The translations under genes and the position numbers were made by a program. From the IMG/VR virus record IMGVR_UViG_3300042902_000071, positions 1 through 27,228 of that record: 27,228 bases of DNA. One strand, given 5' to 3'. Position 1 is the first letter of the stretch; each line of letters opens with the position of its first letter. The notes beneath the pieces are model-generated. The model did no database searches. It was not told the DNA's origin and saw only the letters and a program-made list of their open reading frames with translations. Source of the stretch: a virus. Positions 8,116 to 13,902 of this stretch are shown one piece after another.

Positions 8116-9319
8116 CGTACCGAGTTTGCAATTCACGGCAGCGGGCCTAGTGGTGCCGTCTGAGGCTGACATTCTCGCCGGTGTTCAAAGTGACATGGAT
8201 GCGGCATTTGGCGGTGGATTAAATCCGTCGTTGGAAACTCCGCAAGGTCAGCTCGCCTCGAGTCAAGCCGCAGTCATCGGCGATAAAAATAACGAAATCG
8301 CTTATGTGGTCAACCAGGTCGACCCGCGATATTCTGACGGTCGCTTTCAAGACGCCATCGGGCGCATTTACTTTCTGACACGTAAGCCGGCCATTGCGAC
8401 CACGGTGCAAGCCACGCTGACCGGCTTGGCTGGGACGGTCGTACCTGCAGGTACATTGGCGCAGGATACGTCGGGCAACACTTACGCCAGCACGGGCGAC
8501 GCGACAATCGGCGTCGGCGGCACTGTGGTCACCGAGTTCCAAAATATCGTCACTGGGCCGATTGCATGTGCCGCCGGCACCCTTACCTCAGTCTATCAAG
8601 CCGTCGCAGGCTGGGACGCCATCACGAACGTCGCAGCGGGCGTCTTGGGGTCGGTAGTGGAAAGCCGCGCCGACTTTGAGTATCGACGCGAGAGTTCGGT
8701 CGCAATCAACGCCGTCGGCTCGCTCGACTCAATTTATGCCGAAGTGTTCAATTTGCCCGACGTGCTGGACGTCTACGCGCTCGAAAATCCGAGCAATGCT
8801 GTCGTCAACGTGGGCGCGACTAACTACCCGATGGCTCCACACTCGCTTTACGTCGCGGTCGTGGGTGGCGTGGATGCTGATATCGCCGAAGCGATTTGGC
8901 GCAAAAAAGACCTCGGGTGTGACTACAACGGAAACACGACCGTCACCGTGACCGATACGGCCGGCTACAGCTACCCCGCGCCGAGCTATGACGTCAAGTT
9001 CGAGCGCCCGACCGCCGTACCGATAAAGTTCGACGTGCAATTGGTCAACGACCCGTCGCTACCCTCGAACATTTTGGAGCTGGTGCAAGCTGCAGTCATC
9101 GCCCAATTCACCGGCACCAACGCTAACGCATCGCGCGAGCGTATCGGTTCGCGCATCTTGTCGAGCCGATATTACGGGCCTGTCGCGGCAATCTCGCCGA
9201 ACGTGTCACTTATCGAAATCATGCTCGGGTCAGTCACGCCAACGCTGACTCAGTTACTCATGGGCATCGATGAACAACCGACCATTGACGCCGCTGATAT
9301 TGGTATCACGCTGATATGA
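8102..9319 (+). CDS. Baseplate J-like wedge protein (405 aa)
   Basis: This 405-residue protein is homologous in layout to P2 gpJ and Mu gp47. An N-terminal region (AAFGGGLNPSLETPQGQLASSQA, about residues 36-58) is the classic start of baseplate J proteins, followed by an Ile/Val/Gly-rich insertion (about 100-165), the ESRADFEYRRESSVAINAVGSLDSIYAEV core and a C-terminal domain. It forms the arms of the wedge around the hub. It overlaps the next gene by 4 bp. Confidence 0.9.
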   Translation: MSLSSVPSLQFTAAGLVVPSEADILAGVQSDMDAAFGGGLNPSLETPQGQLASSQAAVIGDKNNEIAYVVNQVDPRYSDGRFQDAIGRIYFLTRKPAIATTVQATLTGLAGTVVPAGTLAQDTSGNTYASTGDATIGVGGTVVTEFQNIVTGPIACAAGTLTSVYQAVAGWDAITNVAAGVLGSVVESRADFEYRRESSVAINAVGSLDSIYAEVFNLPDVLDVYALENPSNAVVNVGATNYPMAPHSLYVAVVGGVDADIAEAIWRKKDLGCDYNGNTTVTVTDTAGYSYPAPSYDVKFERPTAVPIKFDVQLVNDPSLPSNILELVQAAVIAQFTGTNANASRERIGSRILSSRYYGPVAAISPNVSLIEIMLGSVTPTLTQLLMGIDEQPTIDAADIGITLI

Positions 9320-9984
9320 TAAATGTCGAACGCACGATAATCAGCCAATACGGCAATAGCGCGACAATCACACAGTTGATTCGCGATATGAACGATTACG
9401 TCGACCCACGCGCGGATTTTGACGCGTTCTTTAATTTCGTCTGGAATGTGGAAACTGCCCAAGGCTTCGGGCTTGATATTTGGGGGCGCATTGTCGGTAT
9501 CGGTCGCGAGCTGAACATTGGCGACGTGACTCAGCGTTTCGGATTTGAAGAGGCGTTGCCAGGCTCATACCCGTTTGACGAAGCCCCCTTTTACGATAGT
9601 TCGCCGTCAGCGTCGAACACCTACGCGCTGAGTGACGACGCATATCGCAAGCTGATTTTGATTAAGGCCCTCGCCAACATTTCGGCGATGAACGCCAGCT
9701 CATTAAACCAGCTTGTCAAAAATCTATTCGTCGACCGCGGCCGCGCATATGTAAATGACTTGGGGGCAATGCAGCTTCGATACACATTCGAGTTCTTGCT
9801 AACGCCCGTCGAATTTGCGATTATGACGCAATCGGGAGCCGTACCGCGACCGGCCGGCGTGAAGGCATTTTTTATCAACACAGTGACACCAGTTTTCGGA
9901 TTTAGCGAGGCTGGTGTAGAATCCGCTTCACCATTCGGGCAAGCCCCGTTCATACAGGAAGGTGCCACAAATGTTATTACTTGA
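9316..9984 (+). CDS. Baseplate wedge / DUF2612 protein (222 aa, gpI-like)
   Basis: This 222-residue protein shows the DUF2612 pattern: NVETAQGFGLDIWGRIVGIGR near residue 50, then FGFEEALPGSYPFDEAPFY, and later LSDDAYRKLILIKALANIS. The family is the counterpart of P2 gpI and joins baseplate arms to tail fibres. Close to the C-terminus the phrase VFGFSEAGVESASPFGQAPF repeats the earlier FGFEEA...PFDEAPF theme, which is normal for this family. The gene overlaps the fibre gene start by 14 bp. Confidence 0.87.
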   Translation: MINVERTIISQYGNSATITQLIRDMNDYVDPRADFDAFFNFVWNVETAQGFGLDIWGRIVGIGRELNIGDVTQRFGFEEALPGSYPFDEAPFYDSSPSASNTYALSDDAYRKLILIKALANISAMNASSLNQLVKNLFVDRGRAYVNDLGAMQLRYTFEFLLTPVEFAIMTQSGAVPRPAGVKAFFINTVTPVFGFSEAGVESASPFGQAPFIQEGATNVIT

Positions 9985-11392
9985 CGCTCCCGACAAACTG
10001 GTACTGCCGTTCGCTGACGGTGGTGGTCGCAACGCGATACCCGCAGCCTCGCAAATCGGCATCACGCCCGGCGCGGCCTCGCTCGAAGACGGCTTCCCGC
10101 CTCTCACTCGAACACCACTGGCGGGCGGCGGCGTGCCCCCTTCCGGCTTGGACATGAACGGCATTCTGTTTGAAATGTCCGCCGTGATTCGCTGGGCAAA
10201 CGCCGGCGGTGGCTACCCTTACGACACGACATTTGCAAACGACGCCAACGTCGGCGGTTACCCCAAGGGCGCGCGAGTGCTGCGGTCCGACGGCCTCGGT
10301 TACTGGTTTAACACGGTCGACGACAATGTGACCGACCCCGAGAGTGCCGGCGCCGTTGCTGCCGGATGGGTGCCTGACTTTGCATATGGTGCCGCAGCAA
10401 TTGCGATGACCAGTGCGAATGTGACGCTGACCGAATTGGAATACGGCAAACCTGTCATTGTCATCACCGGGTTATTGACTGCGAACTTGAATTTGATTTT
10501 CCCCGATATCATCGGCGAGTGGCTGATATTCAACGGGACGACCGGAGCATTCAACATTACCGCAAAAACTTCCGGCGGCACTGGTGTTCCGATAAATGAT
10601 ACCGCGCAGAAAATCGCATGCAACGGTGTGAACGTCTATTCACCGTCAAGCTACGCCCCGTCGGTCGTTGGCTCCCATTCAAATCTCAAAGCGTCGGCCG
10701 ATGGTGTGTCGGCGAATGTCAGCGTGTCGGCCGACGAAATAATCGTCGAGAGCTCGGACAACGCCTATCAAACTTTGCGCAACGTGGCGCTAACGATTGC
10801 CGGCACTGCCGTCGGCGTGAACGGCATTGACGCGGGTGCGATTGGTGCAAACACATGGTACGCCTTGTGGGTGATTTGGAACGGCACGACCGTCGCCGGG
10901 CTCATGTCATTAAGCGCGACCGCTCCGACACTGCCTGCCGGATATACACATAAGGCGCGCGTCGGATGGATTCGCACGGACGGTACCGGTAACGCATATC
11001 CGTTGTCATTTAAACAGGTCGGGGCGAGCGTGCAGTACGTTGTCACCACGGGTTCCAACGTCCCGTATTATCCAATCATGGCTTCCGGTGTACTTGGGGA
11101 CGCAACAATACCTACTTTTTCCGCAGTGCCGTGGGCTGCATTTCTACCGCCTACGGCAGTTAGAGGCCGATTTGTAGCAACGAATGGCGGTGGAGTGGGC
11201 GGGATTACACTCAGCCCAAGCAATAATTTCGGAAATCTAGCGACCTTAAATACGGCTCCCCCTCTTATCTCCTACCCGGCTGGATATGGGGCGCAGGATG
11301 CTGATTGGGTATTAGAGGGGGTGAACATTTACTACACAGGGACGGTCACCTCTAACATGGTGCAGGCAACGGGATGGGAGGACTCATTATGA
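9971..11392 (+). CDS. Tail fibre protein (473 aa)
   Basis: This is the host-recognition fibre. The ATG at 9971 is preferred over the GTG at 9962 because AGGAAGG, ending at 9962, sits 8 bases before it. The N-terminal 120 residues (LPFADGGGRNAIPAASQIG, DGFPPLTRTPLAGGG, PPSGLDMNGILFEMSAVIRW, VGGYPKGARV) form the baseplate-attachment domain found in many phages of Burkholderia and relatives. The middle is a beta-rich shaft. From about 11080 the codon choice changes (more AAT, GAT, GGA, AGA, fewer TCG), suggesting that the receptor-binding tip was acquired separately. The gene ends in an ATGA overlap with its likely assembly chaperone. Confidence 0.86.
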   Translation: MLLLDAPDKLVLPFADGGGRNAIPAASQIGITPGAASLEDGFPPLTRTPLAGGGVPPSGLDMNGILFEMSAVIRWANAGGGYPYDTTFANDANVGGYPKGARVLRSDGLGYWFNTVDDNVTDPESAGAVAAGWVPDFAYGAAAIAMTSANVTLTELEYGKPVIVITGLLTANLNLIFPDIIGEWLIFNGTTGAFNITAKTSGGTGVPINDTAQKIACNGVNVYSPSSYAPSVVGSHSNLKASADGVSANVSVSADEIIVESSDNAYQTLRNVALTIAGTAVGVNGIDAGAIGANTWYALWVIWNGTTVAGLMSLSATAPTLPAGYTHKARVGWIRTDGTGNAYPLSFKQVGASVQYVVTTGSNVPYYPIMASGVLGDATIPTFSAVPWAAFLPPTAVRGRFVATNGGGVGGITLSPSNNFGNLATLNTAPPLISYPAGYGAQDADWVLEGVNIYYTGTVTSNMVQATGWEDSL

Positions 11393-11682
11393 GCTATGCA
11401 GTAAAGAAAGACGGAACAGGCTTTCGTGCGGTGTTGTCTGAAAATGATATCGATGCAGTGACGGAAGTATTTTCACAAACTCCGCCTACATTGCAATATG
11501 GGGAGGCAACCGTTCGCAGCGCGCGTGACCGTTTAATTGCGGCGTCAGACTGGACACAACTACCCGACGCCCCACTGACCACGACACAGAAAGCCGCTTG
11601 GAAAACATACAGGCAAGCGCTGCGGGACGTCACTGCGCAAGCGGGGTTTCCTGACAATGTGACCTGGCCGAAGGTGCCGTAA
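11389..11682 (+). CDS. Tail fibre assembly chaperone, Phage_tail_APC-like (97 aa)
   Basis: The ATG at 11389 follows GGGAGG by 7 bases and overlaps the fibre stop; a longer frame starting at 11374 lacks such a site. The C-terminal half (TTTQKAAWKTYRQALRDVT, then GFPDNVTWPKVP) is the hallmark of the Phage_tail_APC family, small proteins that help tail fibres fold or assemble and travel with the fibre gene. Base and codon use match the altered fibre tip rather than the upstream tail genes, so tip and chaperone probably moved together. Confidence 0.85.
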   Translation: MSYAVKKDGTGFRAVLSENDIDAVTEVFSQTPPTLQYGEATVRSARDRLIAASDWTQLPDAPLTTTQKAAWKTYRQALRDVTAQAGFPDNVTWPKVP

Positions 11683-12053
11683 TGGAACCGTGGATACTGA
11701 CAACTTTCATCGGCGTCGCTTTTTCAATAATCGGCTGGCTTCTCGCGAACAAGGATAAAAAACAAAGCGAGGAAATAAAAGCCGAATCGGTATCGCGCAA
11801 AGAGGATGACGACGCAATTGAAACAAATGTCGACTTACTGTTCAAACTTTACCACGAGCTCGAAAAAGATTTGTCAGCGTTCAAGCTCGAGATAGCCAAA
11901 AACCACTACCCGAAACATGAGCTCGACCAACGTTTCGCCGAACTGAACTTATCGATAAAAGAGGGTTTCGGGGCGTTAAGTGGCGAGCTCAAGGAAATGA
12001 ATAAATCTTTGCACAATCACTTCGACAAGCATCACTCGGGAGGTCAACAATGA
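11682..12053 (+). CDS. Membrane-anchored coiled-coil protein of the lysis cassette (123 aa)
   Basis: The N-terminus has one membrane segment (about residues 3-19, WILTTFIGVAFSIIGWLL), followed by a Lys/Glu-rich helix with heptad-like spacing (about 22-105) and a His-rich end (HNHFDKHHSGGQQ). It lies directly before the holin, overlapping by 4 bp. It could be a second holin or antiholin, an XhlA-like lysis helper, or an inner-membrane spanin. The basic residues just after the membrane segment (NKDKK) favour a cytoplasmic coiled coil, which argues against a spanin. I do not recognise a precise family. Confidence 0.75.
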   Translation: MEPWILTTFIGVAFSIIGWLLANKDKKQSEEIKAESVSRKEDDDAIETNVDLLFKLYHELEKDLSAFKLEIAKNHYPKHELDQRFAELNLSIKEGFGALSGELKEMNKSLHNHFDKHHSGGQQ

Positions 12054-12514
12054 GCGCTCTACTATCTTTCCTCGGCGGCTCCGTGTTTCGCATGCTATGG
12101 GGCGAAGTCTCGGCGTACTTCACGCGCAAGCAGGAACACGAACAGGAACTTGCGCGCATCACGGCCCAGGAAGTCATTGACGCCGCGCAGCACACTCGCA
12201 ACCTCGAGTCGATAAATCTGCAAGCCACCCTCGGCGTGAAGACCATACAGGTGCAGGCTGACGCGGATATGGCTCGAATCGACGCTGCGGCATGGGCAGA
12301 CGCGGTGCGCGATGTTGGCAAGCAGACCGGCATTAAGTTCATCGATATTTGGAACGGCATCATCAGGCCGTCGCTGGCCACGTTGGCGTGCGCGTTTTTG
12401 ATTGCGGAAGCCGTCCACAATGGAATGAACCCGACGCCGCATATCATCATGGTATGCGATGCGATTTTGGGCATCTATATTGCCGAACGTTCGTTGGGCA
12501 AGCGTGGCAAATGA
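12050..12514 (+). CDS. Holin, GTA_holin_3TM-like (154 aa)
   Basis: This is the probable holin, which opens the inner membrane at lysis. A hydrophobic N-terminal segment (about 3-17), a charged coiled-coil stretch (about 25-98) and two C-terminal membrane segments (about 105-121 and 129-145) follow one another; a basic tail (RSLGKRGK) ends it. This layout, including the W..IIRP start of the second hydrophobic part, resembles holins with three membrane segments. The gene overlaps the endolysin start (ATGA), as holin-endolysin pairs often do. Confidence 0.8.
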   Translation: MSALLSFLGGSVFRMLWGEVSAYFTRKQEHEQELARITAQEVIDAAQHTRNLESINLQATLGVKTIQVQADADMARIDAAAWADAVRDVGKQTGIKFIDIWNGIIRPSLATLACAFLIAEAVHNGMNPTPHIIMVCDAILGIYIAERSLGKRGK

Positions 12515-12960
12515 ATATCCCGCTCGCAGTGGAAGTGTCCGCATCACTCGCGCGTCGCTGGGAAGGGTGCTATTTGACGCCCTACCTTTGCCCAGCGGGC
12601 GTTCCGACCATAGGCTACGGCGCGACCTATTATGAGACTGGCGAGCGCGTGACGCTGCCTGATGCGCCCATAACCAAAGAGCGAGCCGAACGGTTGCTTG
12701 TGTGGATGGTCGCAGGTCGATATCTGCCGGCGGTCCTGAGACTGTGCCCGCATATCGATACGCCCGACCGCCTCGCGGCAATCATCGACTTCACGTTCAA
12801 CCTTGGTGCCGGTGCGCTAAAGGTCAGCACGCTACGCAAGCGAATCAACGCGGGCCGCTGGTCCGATGTACCCTATCAGCTGATGCGATGGAACAAAGCC
12901 GGCGGTCGCGTGCTGCGGGGGCTCACCTTACGCCGGAAGTCCGAAGCTGCGCTATGTTGA
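12511..12960 (+). CDS. Endolysin, GH24 phage lysozyme (149 aa)
   Basis: This muramidase cuts peptidoglycan glycan strands. The ATG at 12511 overlaps the holin stop; the frame is open upstream but only inside the holin gene. The active-site region WEGCYLTPYLCPAGVPTIGYG carries Glu18 and Thr33 with the same spacing as Glu11 and Thr26 of T4 lysozyme. The residue in the Asp20 position is Cys27. FNLGAGAL and RRKSEAALC are further family marks. There is no signal peptide or SAR segment, so export depends on the holin. The last 38 bp overlap a gene on the other strand. Confidence 0.92.
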   Translation: MNIPLAVEVSASLARRWEGCYLTPYLCPAGVPTIGYGATYYETGERVTLPDAPITKERAERLLVWMVAGRYLPAVLRLCPHIDTPDRLAAIIDFTFNLGAGALKVSTLRKRINAGRWSDVPYQLMRWNKAGGRVLRGLTLRRKSEAALC

Positions 12961-13096
12961 TATCGCAGTCGGTATAATCTCGACCGACAATTCGCGGCCC
13001 TTCGCTGGCTTCTTCACAATACGAAGCGTGCGTGTCCTGGTAATCCATGTGTGATGCTGCAGCGAACAACGCTAGAAGTGCAAAAAGTATTTTCAC
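12923..13096 (-). CDS. Small predicted secreted protein (57 aa)
   Basis: A GTG at 13096 (overlapping the upstream stop as GTGA, with AAGGGG upstream) opens a 57-residue frame ending at 12923. The N-terminus (MKILFALLALFAAASH) is a plausible signal peptide of about 15 residues with an Ala-rich cleavage region; the mature part is short and acidic, with two cysteines (Cys27, Cys44) that could pair. There is no lipobox. The frame overlaps the endolysin gene end to end by 38 bp. The function is unknown; a periplasmic effector or an unusual lysis accessory is possible. The main support is translational coupling and the signal peptide. Confidence 0.55.
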   Translation of the reverse strand: MKILFALLALFAAASHMDYQDTHASYCEEASEGPRIVGRDYTDCDINIAQLRTSGVR

Positions 13097-13305
13097 GACT
13101 TTACCCCTTTCATATATTCCAAAAATAGTTCCCTGCCACGTTTGGCTCCCGCCTCGACATGCTCGACCATTGTGTCAGCTGGTGCGGGTGACGCTTCGCC
13201 GCATGTCGGCGGGTCGGGGTCGTTCACGTCCCACGCCAGCGCGCACTTACCGCAACACATTTGGTCACCGTATTGCCGAGCGTGACAATCGCGACGGCCG
13301 GCCAT
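13093..13305 (-). CDS. Small Cys-rich, probable zinc-binding protein (70 aa)
   Basis: This 70-residue protein starts at an ATG 6 bases after GGGGAGG. It has Cys7, Cys17, Cys18, Cys21 and Cys35, arranged around the phrase CCGKCALAWDVNDPDPPTC. Very similar short 'C..C...WD..DPDPP.C' phrases occur in many small phage proteins of unknown role, and a zinc site is likely. The C-terminal half is helical. The start lies 1 base after the preceding stop and the end overlaps the next gene, so it belongs to a four-gene minus-strand cluster. Confidence 0.75.
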   Translation of the reverse strand: MAGRRDCHARQYGDQMCCGKCALAWDVNDPDPPTCGEASPAPADTMVEHVEAGAKRGRELFLEYMKGVKS

Positions 13306-13306
13306 G

Positions 13307-13492
13307 TCACACCTCCCCAGTAAACCACGGCTCCCGATAGTCCGGCGACTTCTTCCACGCCTTGTACCACGGTGCCATATAGATTGCGGAACGCGTCAGG
13401 CCAACTTGCTTGGCTGCGGCGTATGGCGTTTTGCCAATGGTCAGCACTAGCACTTTAGCGACGCCCATTTCGGCGGATTCTTTAGCGGCCAT
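13307..13492 (-). CDS. Small helix-turn-helix protein (61 aa)
   Basis: The ATG at 13492 has GAGGTG 4 bases upstream and overlaps the previous gene by 11 bp. The longer frame from 13612 would cover most of that gene and is rejected. The segment TPYAAAKQVGLTRSAIYMAP (about residues 21-40) has the A..QVGL..SAIY pattern of a helix-turn-helix that contacts DNA. At 61 residues it is small enough to be a Cro-like regulator or a DNA-binding accessory. Since the cluster promoter carries a palindrome, self-regulation by this protein is a reasonable guess, but it is not shown. Confidence 0.68.
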   Translation of the reverse strand: MAAKESAEMGVAKVLVLTIGKTPYAAAKQVGLTRSAIYMAPWYKAWKKSPDYREPWFTGEV

Positions 13493-13841
13493 TTGGCACC
13501 TCGACTTCAAAGATTGACTCGAGGTGTTCGGTAATCGCAGTGCCGTGACCGCTATCGCCCTCGTAGTCAGTAATCGCGATGCCGGACAAAGTGACGGCAA
13601 ACTTTTCGCCACTGCCGCGGTCGGTCAGTTTCGTGCCGACCGGATATGTTTTCAATTGCATTTTGTTCCCCGTTATTAGATTGCAGTATTCTTCCCATTC
13701 AGCGTCGGTCATTGAAGCGTCGCCAGTCGTCGGCGTTGCGAGTTGGCAGCCGTTTTCCTCGCGAGTGTGGGCGATGATGCGCCCGCTCGACAATTTTATG
13801 TAAGCGCGCGGCGGTTGTTGGTTAGCTTTGAAGTCAGACAT
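13482..13841 (-). CDS. Protein of unknown function (119 aa)
   Basis: This 119-residue acidic protein is the first gene of a small cluster, with a strong ribosome site (AGGAG, 6 bases before ATG). The first half has SSGRIIAHTREENGCQL and a TDAEWEEYCNLI helix; the second half (KTYPVGTKLTDRGSGEKFAVTLSGIAITDYEG) looks like an SH3-like or small beta-barrel fold. I do not recognise a family. It follows the DNA polymerase gene but has its own promoter overlapping the polymerase stop codon. Confidence 0.75.
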   Translation of the reverse strand: MSDFKANQQPPRAYIKLSSGRIIAHTREENGCQLATPTTGDASMTDAEWEEYCNLITGNKMQLKTYPVGTKLTDRGSGEKFAVTLSGIAITDYEGDSGHGTAITEHLESIFEVEVPNGR

Positions 13842-13846
13842 TTCGT

Positions 13847-13856
13847 TCTCCTAGTT
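13847..13856 (-). promoter_or_regulatory. Conserved translation-initiation leader, copy 1
   Basis: The minus strand reads AACTAGGAGA here, with the AGGAG core 6 bases before the ATG at 13841. The same 10 bases precede two other genes on this strand (17747-17756 and 19807-19816). Confidence 0.6.
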
Positions 13857-13873
13857 ATTTATTCGACGCACTC

Positions 13874-13902
13874 AGTATAGGCAAATAATTTACCTATGTC
13901 AA
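13874..13902 (-). promoter_or_regulatory. Strong sigma70-like promoter for the 13841-12923 gene cluster
   Basis: On the minus strand TTGACA (13902-13897) and TATACT (13879-13874) are separated by 17 bases, close to consensus. The -35 box falls within the last two codons of the polymerase gene. Transcription would start near 13867 and give a leader of about 26 bases before the ATG at 13841. Confidence 0.75.
13877..13897. promoter_or_regulatory. 21-bp near-perfect palindrome in the promoter spacer (candidate operator)
   Basis: The plus strand reads ATAGGCAAAT-A-ATTTACCTAT. Ten of the positions on each side pair except one (13882 with 13892). It fills the space between -35 and -10 and reaches into both boxes, so a bound dimer would exclude RNA polymerase. 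The palindrome is seen directly; the operator role is inference. Confidence 0.62.

Noticed and set aside
12349-12510. Upstream extension of the endolysin frame
   Set aside because: It lies wholly within the holin gene; ATG 12511 overlaps the holin stop and places the catalytic Glu at the normal distance from the N-terminus.
12968-12988. Hairpin GTCGGT/ACCGAC as a late-operon terminator
   Set aside because: Only 6 bp, a 9-base loop, no T-run on either side, and it lies inside a likely minus-strand gene.
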